The translations under genes and the position numbers were made by a program. A stretch of 64,000 nt of DNA, taken from assembly GCA_963843645.1 (NCBI GenBank), contig CAWJLE010000002.1, positions 186,001 through 250,000 on the forward strand, written 5' to 3'. Source of the stretch: CAWJLE01 sp963843645 (GTDB lineage: Bacteria; Chloroflexota; Anaerolineae; DAOTYC01). This document shows positions 7,932-16,266 of the stretch, piece after piece. Position 1 is the stretch's first letter, and the number at the start of each line of letters is the position of its first letter. The notes under the pieces were generated by a model that was not told the DNA's origin, ran no database searches, and saw nothing but the letters and a program-made list of their open reading frames with translations.

Positions 7932-9131
7932 ATGGGCGAGGCAGCCGAAGGGGCGCGACCGCGGACGGCGGGCGAAGTGTGGGCCGCGGCGAAGGCGGAG
8001 CTGGCCGGGCAAATGACGGGCGCCACGTACGAGCTGTACGTCAGCCGGACGACGGCGGCGGCGCCGGACGCGGACGTCCACGTGGGCGGCGAGCTGGCGG
8101 TGGTGGCCGGCAACGCCCAGGCCGTGGAGTGGCTGGACAAGCGCCTGGGGGCGGTCATCACCCGCACCCTGTGCGGCATCCTGGGCGGCACGGTCAACGT
8201 CAGCTACCAGGTAGCCGCGCCGACGCCGGCGCCGGCCCCCGCCGCGGAACTCGGGCAGCTGGAGCGCGAAGTTCGGGTCGTGGATCGGCGGCGGGGGTTC
8301 AGCATCCTGGAGAACGTCATCGTGGACGAGTACCTGCCGCTGATGGGCTCGACCGTGTTCGCCGTGTACGCCCTGTACAGCCGGCTGGTGAACTACGATC
8401 AGGGCTACGCCTGGCCCTCGTATCGGACCATCTGCGCCCACCTGCACATCGGGCCGGCGACGCTGGCGGAAGCGAACCAGGTCCTGCAGGTCTTGGGGCT
8501 GATCGAAGTCCGCCCGGGCGACGTGCGGAGCCCCAACGCCTATTACCTGCTCGATGCCGGCGCGATCGACGACGCGCGCCAGGCGGCGATTCTGGCGGCC
8601 GCGGCGGCCTGGGTTCCACCCACGGCGGGGAGCCCGGCCCGCAAGCGCATCGAGGGCGGGCTGAATTCCACCCAGGGCCGGGTCGGCGCGCCGTGGAGCG
8701 GCGGCGGGCGCCCTCGAGGAGATCACAGCACGGCGGAGGGCGCTTCTGATCAGAAGCACCCTGTTACTGACGAGAAGCACCCTGCTTCTAATCAGAAGCA
8801 CCCTGCTTCTGGCCCAGAAGCAGAACAAGACAAACAAACAGAACAAACACCAATTGTGGGTCCAGAAACTGTTGTTGTGGATGTGGTTGTGGCCCGCGCT
8901 GGCCGCACGGACAGTGCGTCCAAAACCGTCGACGACGAAATTTCCGGACACACTCTCCTGGACGAGCTGGTGGCGCTGGGCGTGCAACGGCGGACGGCCC
9001 TGGACGCGGTGATGACGAACGACCGCCGGCGCGTGGCCGGCTGGCTGCGCTACACCCTGGAGCAGGACAACCTCCGCAACCCCGCCGGCTTCCTGCTGAG
9101 CATGCTGGGCACCGGCCGCCAGCCGCCGTAA
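7932..9131 (+). CDS. Phage replication initiator with DnaA-N-like and winged-helix domains
   Basis: The ATG at 7932 follows GAGAGGAG. Residues 10-95 resemble the DnaA N-terminal domain: a VWAAAKAEL helix, a strand pair, then NAQAVEWLDKRLGAVI. Residues 115-205 form a winged helix (FAVYALYSRLVNYDQGYAWP, then SYRTICAHLHIGPATLAEAN). The C-terminus from about 340 is a DnaD-like helical region. Between them residues 271-298 are a seven-residue repeat with KHP in three units, encoded by 21-bp DNA repeats. The likely role is origin recognition and helicase loading. The combination supports a replication protein strongly; the exact family is not decided. Confidence 0.65.
   Translation: MGEAAEGARPRTAGEVWAAAKAELAGQMTGATYELYVSRTTAAAPDADVHVGGELAVVAGNAQAVEWLDKRLGAVITRTLCGILGGTVNVSYQVAAPTPAPAPAAELGQLEREVRVVDRRRGFSILENVIVDEYLPLMGSTVFAVYALYSRLVNYDQGYAWPSYRTICAHLHIGPATLAEANQVLQVLGLIEVRPGDVRSPNAYYLLDAGAIDDARQAAILAAAAAWVPPTAGSPARKRIEGGLNSTQGRVGAPWSGGGRPRGDHSTAEGASDQKHPVTDEKHPASNQKHPASGPEAEQDKQTEQTPIVGPETVVVDVVVARAGRTDSASKTVDDEISGHTLLDELVALGVQRRTALDAVMTNDRRRVAGWLRYTLEQDNLRNPAGFLLSMLGTGRQPP
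8743..8826 (+). repeat. In-gene iterons, 21-bp period, candidate phage replication origin
   Basis: Units begin at 8743, 8764, 8785 and 8806. The first three share CAGAAGCACCCTG (one has a G for the first A) and the fourth is degenerate. Two units contain near-palindromes such as CTTCTGATCAGAAG. The 21-base spacing places each unit on the same face of the helix. Directly after lies a stretch unusually poor in GC for this region (about 8821-8890). Lambda O carries its origin the same way inside the initiator gene. Confidence 0.6.
8821..8890 (+). other. GC-poor stretch after the iterons, candidate DNA unwinding element
   Basis: Here the base composition drops sharply to A/C-rich then T/G-rich sequence (AACAAGACAAACAAACAGAA, later GTTGTTGTGG) within an otherwise very GC-rich gene. 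The asymmetry and the place beside iterons fit an unwinding region. It still encodes protein in frame, so the feature is proposed from composition only. Confidence 0.4.
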
Positions 9132-9135
9132 GGGA

Positions 9136-9251
9136 ATCGACCGCAGATGAACGCAGATAAAAGCAGATAAAGACAAGAAACAGAAACGACAAAAAAACAA
9201 TTGCTTTTGATCTGTCGTTATCTGTGTTCATCTGCGTTCATCTGCGGTTAA
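9136..9251. repeat. Hairpin repeat family GCAGATGAACGCAGAT (copy 1)
   Basis: The left arm ACCGCAGATGAACGCAGATA pairs with a right arm containing CATCTGCGTTCATCTGCGGT. The loop is A-rich. A diverged copy lies at 47461-47560, and a related CGAATACACGAATA form at 16117-16192. This is a dispersed extragenic hairpin family, not part of the phage genes. Confidence 0.7.
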
Positions 9252-9282
9252 CTGTCTTTCAGAGACGATTGGGGGTGGGGCA

Positions 9283-11619
9283 TTGAAGGCGTGTTCGGAC
9301 GAGCTGCTGGCGGCGATGGCGGGGAAGTCGCTGCAGGCGGAGCTGCAGGTGATCGTCGACGATCGGGCGGTGGGGACACCACGGGCGCGGTGGGAAGACT
9401 TCTACAGCGGGCCGCGGGGCTACGGGCACACCGCGTTTCAGCACATGACCGTGGTGGGCAGCACGCTGTTCGTGGTGGCCTTCGTGAACAGCGCGGGGCA
9501 GCTCCTGCGGCAGAAGCTGAGCGAGGGGACGGCGCCGAACGACGCCTGGTGGCGCACGGCCGGCTCGAACGTCAAGGCCGGCACGCCGATCGCCATGGCG
9601 GCGGGGCCGTACGTGCCGGATGCGTTGGTGTTCTGGGTGGACGCCGACGGGCGGAGTATCAAGTATGCCGACGCCTACACCGACGCCCCCAGCGGCGTCG
9701 GGACCACGGTCGACACCCTGGCGGCCGGGCACACCTGCCTCGGCCTGGCCGCGGTGCGGGTCGACTCCGCGGGGGGCTACGGCATCCGCCTGGCCCTGGT
9801 GTACGTCGACGGCGCCACCGCCAACGGCAGCGGGGCCGACAAGACCGTCAAGGTCAAGCTGACCGCCGACGGCAGCACCTGGAGCGCCGCCATCGACACC
9901 GGCATCCCGGCCGGCCAAAGCTGCTACGGCGTGGCCGCCCTGAACTACGGCACCACGGCCACCCACGCCGGCCTGCACCTGGTGGTGGCCGGCAAGTACC
10001 ACGACCTGGCCCAGGGCGACAACGTCAACGTCTACGCCGTGTCGATCGACGTCGCCGCCAACACCGCCGGCGCGACCTGGCTCGGCTGTCCCCTGCAGGC
10101 CAGCAAAGGGGCCACGGTGAACTGGCGGTACCCGAGCCTCATGCCCGAAACCAGCCTGGACCGCTGCCGCTGCTTTCTGCAGCGCTACGACGGCAGCCTG
10201 GCGAGCGACAAACGCTGGCGGACCGGCAGCGTCGCCGTGCAGACCCTGGCCGATGGGGCCGTCCTCTTCGGCGACTGGATGCCGTTCGACGCGCGCTGCG
10301 CCGTGACCGTCGGCGTGGGCCGCGTGTGGAACTACCTGTGGTGCCTGTGCGGCGACCACATGTGGCGGGCGCCGTTGTACGACGGCGGCGCCACGTACCG
10401 CGTCGACCTCACCGCCGACGTCGTCGGCCTGCAGCACGCCTACTACGACAACACCCTGTTCCTCGAGGACGTCACCAAAGCCGGCTGGGGTTACCTCATC
10501 CTCGACAACCATGACAACCGCTATCAGAACCTCGGCCAGAGCGGCAAGTACCAGGCCGTCAAACGCGGCGCCCAGGTCGTCATGAAGGTCGGCTACCGCT
10601 GGCGTGACCCCGCCACCAGCCAGTGGGTCAGCGAAACCAAGATCCTGCCGCCCATGTGGATCTCGCGGATCATTCAGGTCAACAACCCCGCCGTCAGCAC
10701 GGCCGGCGGATTACCGCGGCTGAGCGTGCAGGGCGCGCCCAGCCTGGGCGGCTCGTTCATCGTCCTCAGCCTGTACGACGGGTGGGCCATCACCACCCAC
10801 CGCCTGGCCAAGTACTACTTCGGGTGGGACAGTGCCCGGCCGCGCAGCGTCCTGCAGGACGCCTTCCTGACCGGCATGGGGTTCACCTACAGCGACGACG
10901 GCACGGCGGCCCTCGGCGTGGCCGAGACCGGCGTCGTGCGGCAGACCCTGCAGGGCAAGCCCTACTGGGCCATGATCAAAGACATCCTCAACACCGTCGG
11001 CTGCCGCATGAAGTTCTACACCGAAGACGACGAAGAGGCCACCAGCCCCACCGTGCGGGTCCACGTCTTCACCACCACAGCCGCGGACCAGGCCGACGCC
11101 GCGTATGGCGACACCGGCGAGCCCCGCCTGTACGCCAGTATCTACTGGGAGCAAGACCGGGCCAGCTGGCTGCGGTGGATGTGGTGGTACCAGGTCGTCG
11201 AGGACGCCGCGGCCGCGATCGCGTCGGCCGGCTCGCCCCTGGTGGGCGCCCCGATCACCGGCGCGCGGGTCGAGGGCAAAGACGTCGCGGCGGAGTACAT
11301 CGCCTTCGACGAAGTCGAGCGCCTCGGGCTCTACCAGCCGATGACCATCCTCGACGACAACATCACCACGGCCGAGGCCGCCGAAGCGCGGGCCGCGTTC
11401 GCGGCCTCGCAGGCGGTGCAAGGCATGCAGAGCGGCTGCATCCTCGTGCCCGTGCATCCGGGCTTGGAGCTGTGGGACCGCATCGAGATCACCGACGCGA
11501 AGGCCTGCTTCAACCCGATGAGCCGGCGGGTCGCCGGCGTCGAAACGTTTTATGACAAGCGGGGTAAGCGCTGCCAGTACGAGCAGGTGGTGTATCTGTG
11601 GGGACTGGAGCCGTGGTGA
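9283..11619 (+). CDS. Large phage tail-like structural protein
   Basis: The 778-residue product starts at TTG 9283 after GGGGGTGGGG. Residues 1-400 are beta-rich with repeated Asp/Gly/Ala turns, like a propeller or lectin-type region (FSVxxAD-like strands, VYVDGATANGSGADKTVKV). The C-terminal 300 residues have mixed alpha-beta character, ending in PGLELWDRIEI and YEQVVYLWGLEPW, which looks like tail hub or tip proteins. It is the last phage gene before a clear drop in GC. I infer a tail tip or adsorption protein; no enzyme motif seen. Confidence 0.5.
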   Translation: MKACSDELLAAMAGKSLQAELQVIVDDRAVGTPRARWEDFYSGPRGYGHTAFQHMTVVGSTLFVVAFVNSAGQLLRQKLSEGTAPNDAWWRTAGSNVKAGTPIAMAAGPYVPDALVFWVDADGRSIKYADAYTDAPSGVGTTVDTLAAGHTCLGLAAVRVDSAGGYGIRLALVYVDGATANGSGADKTVKVKLTADGSTWSAAIDTGIPAGQSCYGVAALNYGTTATHAGLHLVVAGKYHDLAQGDNVNVYAVSIDVAANTAGATWLGCPLQASKGATVNWRYPSLMPETSLDRCRCFLQRYDGSLASDKRWRTGSVAVQTLADGAVLFGDWMPFDARCAVTVGVGRVWNYLWCLCGDHMWRAPLYDGGATYRVDLTADVVGLQHAYYDNTLFLEDVTKAGWGYLILDNHDNRYQNLGQSGKYQAVKRGAQVVMKVGYRWRDPATSQWVSETKILPPMWISRIIQVNNPAVSTAGGLPRLSVQGAPSLGGSFIVLSLYDGWAITTHRLAKYYFGWDSARPRSVLQDAFLTGMGFTYSDDGTAALGVAETGVVRQTLQGKPYWAMIKDILNTVGCRMKFYTEDDEEATSPTVRVHVFTTTAADQADAAYGDTGEPRLYASIYWEQDRASWLRWMWWYQVVEDAAAAIASAGSPLVGAPITGARVEGKDVAAEYIAFDEVERLGLYQPMTILDDNITTAEAAEARAAFAASQAVQGMQSGCILVPVHPGLELWDRIEITDAKACFNPMSRRVAGVETFYDKRGKRCQYEQVVYLWGLEPW

Positions 11620-11636
11620 GGGGGGGGAATTCTCTC

Positions 11637-11665
11637 TTGGAGGCGCAACGATTTCGGAGTATACT
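11637..11665 (+). promoter_or_regulatory. Sigma70-type promoter in a sequence shared with 33915-33943
   Basis: TTGGAG (11637-11642) and TATACT (11660-11665) are separated by exactly 17 bases. The surroundings (about 11628-11703) match 33906-33977, including ATTTCGGAGTATACT, then AAGCCAACG and GCGAAATC. It would drive the cargo genes from 11951 with a leader of about 280 bases. Confidence 0.65.
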
Positions 11666-11950
11666 AACTGGATTCATAAGCCAACGGTTGAATGCGAAAT
11701 CCGGAATCGACGTGTTCGGCAAAGAGGGACGAGGTACTACCACTTCTGGAGACTGGCGGCGTCTCCGGGAACGAGCACTGTGTGGTCACGATCGTGTCTC
11801 CAGAAGCCCCGCGCATGGGGATAAAGCTTCATCGAATACCAACAGAAGTCGGTGAAGCAAAGAAGGTCCGACGAATTGGCCCGGGAATCGCCATCGTGCA
11901 AACAACATGCCGAGTCTGACTTTCTCTACGGGAGGGGGATGCAAGCCAGA
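11666..11950 (+). other. Leader region before the cargo genes
   Basis: After the promoter there is no convincing gene. The leader contains a possible stem pairing GGAGAC near 11744 with GTCTCC near 11798, and a small GCCCCGCGCATGGGG hairpin near 11806-11820. A frame is open through it into the next gene, but the binding site GGGAGGGGG near 11930 argues that translation begins later. Confidence 0.35.
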
Positions 11951-12631
11951 ATGGACAACGAACGCCTGACACAGAAGAAACAGCAGCGCTATGATTTCCT
12001 CAAGAAGCTCTACGATAAGACGGACGGAAAAGATCTTGTTCCCGTAAACTTCGACGGGTTCGCGGAAGAACTGGGTTTGAACAAAGAAGCCACACGTGAC
12101 GTCATCCAGTACCTAAAGGGTGAAGGCTTAGTGAGGCAGCACACCCAAGAACTGGTGAGCATTACGCACGCGGGAGTTCTCGAGGTCGAGGAGACGATGG
12201 AGCATCCAGATAGGCCGACGTCCCATTTTCCGCCCGGTGTCAACATCCTGCATATCGAGACCGTGAAAGACTCGCAAATACAACAGGGGACCTTCGCCTC
12301 GTCGCCCCAAATCCAATTCCGTGATGACGAGATATCAAGAGCCTTTGCCAGCCTATTACAACAGGTTGAGTCGTTGGCAGAAGGACCAGACAAGCGTGAC
12401 GCCAAACATGCGGTGGAGATGCTTGAAGAAGAGGCACGCAAAGGCACACACGCTCATGAAGGAACCGTGCGGAGGTGGCTCAATTTCCTTCTCGAAACTG
12501 CCCCAGCCGCCGGGGAAGTCGCGGTGACCACCTTCATCAATCCAATTGCCGGAGTGGCTAAAGTATTCCAGAAGGTAGCAGAGAAGGCGAAACAGGAAAG
12601 AGAACAAGGCGCCCATCATGGCCCGAACTGA
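11951..12631 (+). CDS. Winged-helix protein of the cargo block, possible regulator or sensor
   Basis: Residues 1-75 form a winged helix (FAEELGLNKEATRDVIQYLK then GEGLV). Then come a segment with VNILHIETVKDSQIQQGTF and a helical half with a small apolar stretch (EVAVTTFINPIAGVAKVF). I have the impression of a widespread uncharacterised family with an SQIQQGT centre, but cannot name it. ATG 11951 fits the domain edge; ATG 11939 is an alternative. The gene lies directly ahead of an effector-like gene in a lower-GC block and could regulate or sense for it (inference). Confidence 0.55.
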   Translation: MDNERLTQKKQQRYDFLKKLYDKTDGKDLVPVNFDGFAEELGLNKEATRDVIQYLKGEGLVRQHTQELVSITHAGVLEVEETMEHPDRPTSHFPPGVNILHIETVKDSQIQQGTFASSPQIQFRDDEISRAFASLLQQVESLAEGPDKRDAKHAVEMLEEEARKGTHAHEGTVRRWLNFLLETAPAAGEVAVTTFINPIAGVAKVFQKVAEKAKQEREQGAHHGPN

Positions 12632-12679
12632 GCATCCTGCGAAGAACCTCGCCACTGGAAACCTCAGCGGAGGCGACAG

Positions 12680-13627
12680 ATGAGCGACAAGCAGAACGAT
12701 GATATCCTGCAGTCCACGACGCCCAAACCTTTTGTGTTCGTCTTGATGCCCTTTGATCGGTCATTTGACGACATTTACAAGTTCGGAATTAAGGGCGCAG
12801 CGGAGCAAGTTGGAGCCTATGCAGAGCGGGTAGACGAGCAGATCTTCACTGAAGGTATTCTCGACAGGATCTTCAGCGAGATCAACAAGGCTGATGTAGT
12901 GGTTGCAGATATGACAGGGCGAAATCCCAACGTGTTCTACGAGGTCGGCTATGCCCACGCTCTGGGCAAGATCGTGCTGCTGGTGACAAGAGACGCCAAC
13001 GACATTCCCTTTGATCTTCAGCACCAACAGCACACGGTCTATGGCGGGAGCATCGACACATTGAAGAGCGAGCTGGCTAGAAAGCTGCGCTGGGCAATTA
13101 CCAATCCGAAGGCAAGATCAGCCGACGTCGTCGTCACTCTGCAGTTCTCGCGACTCGATTCACGCCCGCCCAAAGCGTATATACTTGAGGTGCATATAGC
13201 GAATGATGGGCTTGAGACCATAGAACGCTTCAGTCTGCAGATTGAAGCCCCGCACTATCAACCCAGTAGGGAACCAAAGAATGTCCGTACAGCCGATCTG
13301 AGTCTTAGAGACCATGCTCTTGACCGCTGTGAGACTGAGTTTCTCTCGTTCCCAGACTCGACAAGGACGTCTTTGAAAATGACTTATTGGTCTCCGCATC
13401 CTCTCCTGCCTGGGCAGCGGATCTCGTTAACCAGCAAATTCCGCTACGGACTCGAGTTCCGTGGATTCGACAAGGCCCAGGTCCTCGAGTGGTTCAGAGT
13501 CACGTCAAGCCTAGACAACTCCAAGTTGTCTTGGTCTCTCTATTGTGATCGCCGACCTTCCACAAACGGGCAGCTTTCACTTTCCGAACTATTCGAGGCC
13601 GAGCCGTCGACCTCGGTGTGGCTCTAG
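12680..13627 (+). CDS. Nucleoside deoxyribosyltransferase/TIR-like effector with beta-sandwich C-terminus
   Basis: Residues 17-140 match the deoxyribosyltransferase-like fold: FVFVLMPFDRSFDDIY at the start, ADVVVADMTGRNPNVFYEVG with the presumed catalytic Glu, then YAHALGKIVLLVT. This fold is related to TIR NADases and occurs as a nucleotide-cleaving effector in conflict systems. Residues 155-315 are a beta-rich domain I do not recognise (VVVTLQFSRLDSRPP onward), a candidate sensing part. GGAGGCG lies just before ATG 12680. Enzyme activity is inferred from motifs only. Confidence 0.65.
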   Translation: MSDKQNDDILQSTTPKPFVFVLMPFDRSFDDIYKFGIKGAAEQVGAYAERVDEQIFTEGILDRIFSEINKADVVVADMTGRNPNVFYEVGYAHALGKIVLLVTRDANDIPFDLQHQQHTVYGGSIDTLKSELARKLRWAITNPKARSADVVVTLQFSRLDSRPPKAYILEVHIANDGLETIERFSLQIEAPHYQPSREPKNVRTADLSLRDHALDRCETEFLSFPDSTRTSLKMTYWSPHPLLPGQRISLTSKFRYGLEFRGFDKAQVLEWFRVTSSLDNSKLSWSLYCDRRPSTNGQLSLSELFEAEPSTSVWL

Positions 13628-13945
13628 TGCGCCCTCATGGGTTCTCGGATCCCGCCTTCGCCATGGCTGTTTCGACGACGTGATCACATTAACCTGATGT
13701 GGCCGACTCATGACATGGGCTCGACTTGTGGATCGCTCAGATGTCGCAGATGTGTGTGAATCCGTGGTGCCGCAACTGGGGCGAAGCAAGCAGAAAAGAC
13801 GTGTCCTCGCGGTGCAGCGCAGCCGCGCCTAGAGCTGAGGCCGGGGCAATTGTTGCCGTTTCGAGCGGACAGTGTTCCTGAACGAGGGCCAGTCTCAGTG
13901 TCGCCGGACGATGCCCGCCACGCCAGCCCGAAAGGGAGATAAGCC
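13628..13945. other. Intergenic gap of 318 bases, no feature recognised
   Basis: The gap has mixed composition, no repeat of the families seen elsewhere, no clear promoter pair and no coding frame with a binding site. It ends with AAAGGGAGATAAGCC, the binding site for the DUF2971 gene. Confidence 0.4.
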
Positions 13946-14896
13946 ATGACAGACTGCGATGCCCCGCCCAACTCGTATGATCGATTTTATGAGCACAATC
14001 GCGACACCTTTGGAGAGTACATGCCAAAGGAAAAGCTGATGGATGCTCTCTACTATCATTTTCTTCCATCTCAATTCGCGATAGATGATCTTGCAAAGCA
14101 GAGGATCAAGGTTAGTACAATAGACACTCTTAATGACCCGTTTGAAATGAACCCCTATATGCGATGCGATGACGACATAAGGCCGGAGTATCGCGAGGAG
14201 CGCAGCAGAATTTGTGACAATTACGGTCTCTTGTGTTTTTGCCATGACTGGCGCGAAACGCTTCTGTGGTCGTACTATGCCGACAAGCACAGAGGCATTG
14301 CAATAGGCTTTGATATTCCATCGGATGACGTGATAGAAGTTTGCTACACCCTCAACCCGACAAGGCAACGAGTTGAGCTGACGGATAACCCAAGAGAGGT
14401 CGAGAAGCAATTCCTAGATTTGGCCAAGGTCAAGTACGGAGAGTGGATGCACGAGAGAGAAGCCAGAGTACTAGTCGAACGGAAAGACTGGAAGGATGAA
14501 CCAGTTGACAAGTGTGGGAAGCAGGCCCTTTACCGCTTCCGCCATTTTGACAATAGGCTACAAGTGAAGGCTATAGTGTTGGGCTGTAGGTTTCCCTATT
14601 CGAAAGCATGGGAGGACATACTGCGAGAAGCCAAGAAGCTGGAGGCTTGGATTGTTCCTACACGAGAGGCCTGGGAAGGCTACAAGATACGTCTACGCAA
14701 CCGCAAGGCCAAACCCGGCACATCAGAGTGTCCGTCCGGCAGTCCATCGGCGTCTGGATCCCCCAGTTCTAGCGCCTCCCCGTCGGAGTGTACGTTTCTC
14801 AGTCCGTCGGCCTCTCCATCTGCCGGTCCCAGCGCCTCCCCGTCTGCGTCCGCATCTCCCAGTCTCAGTGCGGATGAAGATATGCCAAACGATTGA
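13946..14896 (+). CDS. DUF2971 family protein with Ser/Pro/Ala-repeat tail
   Basis: Residues 35-235 carry DUF2971 features: YYHFLPSQFAIDDLAKQRIK, then STIDTLNDPFEM, and later LLCFCHDWRETLLWSYYADK followed by GIAIGFDI. The family is often found near mobile elements and defence genes; its activity is not established. From about residue 258 the protein ends in a low-complexity tail of PSASPS-type repeats and an acidic DEDMPND, which I have not seen in the family. AAGGGAGAT precedes the ATG. Confidence 0.7.
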   Translation: MTDCDAPPNSYDRFYEHNRDTFGEYMPKEKLMDALYYHFLPSQFAIDDLAKQRIKVSTIDTLNDPFEMNPYMRCDDDIRPEYREERSRICDNYGLLCFCHDWRETLLWSYYADKHRGIAIGFDIPSDDVIEVCYTLNPTRQRVELTDNPREVEKQFLDLAKVKYGEWMHEREARVLVERKDWKDEPVDKCGKQALYRFRHFDNRLQVKAIVLGCRFPYSKAWEDILREAKKLEAWIVPTREAWEGYKIRLRNRKAKPGTSECPSGSPSASGSPSSSASPSECTFLSPSASPSAGPSASPSASASPSLSADEDMPND

Positions 14897-15119
14897 TGTC
14901 CTGACAAAGAAATCATTACGGCAGCGGCGCAGCTTCCCGCTTGTTGCCTGCGACCGGCCATTGGCCAACAGAACGACAAGTTGCTGACCCCCAAACTGCA
15001 GGGTGAGCAGCCGAAGTATCCGTACGGCACGGAGATGACGTTCAAGCAGGCGCAGCGTTGCTATTCTGGAAGTGTGGAGAGCGATGACTGTGCGTGCGCT
15101 CGTGGAGGAGAACAGTGCC

Positions 15120-15920
15120 ATGACCAGAAGGGAGCAAAAGGAAGAGGAGTTGGTTGTCTTCAATGAACTGAAGGCCATCGTTCCGCACTTCCCCACTGCA
15201 GAGCAGAGTGAGTGTCCTGATTTCTTGGCGGAGACTAGCGCTGGGACTCTTGGCATCGAACTCGAGTGCTACATACGAAAACAAAACCCGGGCGCATCTG
15301 ACGACGATAATCCACGTCAGTACGATCAGTTTCGAAAACAGGTTCAAGCCGAGACTCAAGCCAAGTTTGAACGAATGTGCCACCCTCCCGTTTTGGCCAC
15401 CTTCTTTTGGTTCTCGTATGACCTGATTCAGAGTAGGAAAAAAACCAACCCGACATGGTATCGAACAAGACCCGCGGAGTTGGCGTCCCAAGCCGCCGAT
15501 CTGATGTGTCGCTCTTTGTCCGGGCTTGGCCCGGAAGTAAACCGGATAAGGATCCCACACGTCGAAATGCCGCAATCTCTTCGAGGTTATCTTCACTGCA
15601 TTGATATGTGGATCTGGCCGGGTTTGGAACGCACTGAGTGGTCCGCGGTCGATTCTGGTCGGGTGACCGTGGCACCTCAGGAACTGGAGAGACTTATTGC
15701 ATATAAAGACCAAGCGAAGCTCAATGAGTATCTGAAACACTGCCAGTCGTGCTGGTTGGTGATCTACGCAGACGGCAAGCACATCTCCTCCACTGCCTTA
15801 ATCAGCCCCGAACTTCCGGCTTACAGATTCAACACGCGTTTCTCGAGGGTATTGTTCTACTATGATCGTTATGAGCACCGTTACCTCGACCTTCTCATAG
15901 GGAATCGCGGTAGTTCCTGA
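15120..15920 (+). CDS. Putative PD-(D/E)XK nuclease-like protein
   Basis: The 266-residue product starts at ATG 15120, nine bases after GGAGGAG. Near residue 33 it has CPDFLAETSAGTLGIELECY. A Pro-Asp pair followed about eleven residues later by a Glu-x-Glu strand resembles the PD-(D/E)XK nuclease core, although the usual Lys is not in the expected place. The rest is mixed alpha-beta with several Trp. It closes the low-GC cargo block. It may be a nuclease or an inactive relative; moderate doubt remains. Confidence 0.45.
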   Translation: MTRREQKEEELVVFNELKAIVPHFPTAEQSECPDFLAETSAGTLGIELECYIRKQNPGASDDDNPRQYDQFRKQVQAETQAKFERMCHPPVLATFFWFSYDLIQSRKKTNPTWYRTRPAELASQAADLMCRSLSGLGPEVNRIRIPHVEMPQSLRGYLHCIDMWIWPGLERTEWSAVDSGRVTVAPQELERLIAYKDQAKLNEYLKHCQSCWLVIYADGKHISSTALISPELPAYRFNTRFSRVLFYYDRYEHRYLDLLIGNRGSS

Positions 15921-15996
15921 ACCCTTCGATCCGGTGAGCAATTCCAAGCTCGGCAAAGACCTGCGGGCCTCCTGCCCGAGTGCCTTCGTTTCTGCT

Positions 15997-16111
15997 CTAA
16001 TCCTCGTCCGGCAACATGATCGTGATCACCGGCTCGCCGGCGTCTCCAGGGCCGCACACGGCCTTAAGGGTGATGAGCTGAGTGCGGTTCCCGACGCGCG
16101 GGTGGGTCGTC
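15997..16111 (-). pseudogene. Possible 3' remnant of a broken gene
   Basis: Read on the minus strand this stretch gives a natural-looking protein end: WTTHPRVGNRTQLITLKAVC, then GDAGEPVITIMLPDED and a stop. Upstream on that strand the sequence runs into a hairpin repeat and then antisense to the PhzF-family gene, so the rest of the gene is missing. It lies at the right edge of the cargo block, where an insertion could have cut a gene. Low confidence. Confidence 0.3.
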
Positions 16112-16116
16112 CACGA

Positions 16117-16192
16117 ATAATGGCCGCGAATACACGAATAGCGCTCACTGGAGAGGTCGTTATTCGTGTATTCGTGGCCGTTATTCGCGGAT
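16117..16192. repeat. Hairpin repeat with GGCCGCGAATACACGAATA arms
   Basis: The left arm ATAATGGCCGCGAATACACG pairs with CGTGTATTCGTGGCCGTTAT. The loop is about 30 bases. The arms resemble the GCAGATGAACGCAGAT family at 9136-9251 in design. It lies between the cargo block and the PhzF-family gene. Confidence 0.65.
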
Positions 16193-16266
16193 GGCCCCCC
16201 GCGGGCTTGCCTTCGCGCCGCAGATATGCTAGAGTCCCGACATCCTGGCGAATAGCGGAGGCGAAT

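Noticed and set aside
8743..8826. Short regular repeats as a CRISPR array
   Set aside because: The period is 21 bases with no room for spacers, and the sequence is coding. Iterons explain it better.
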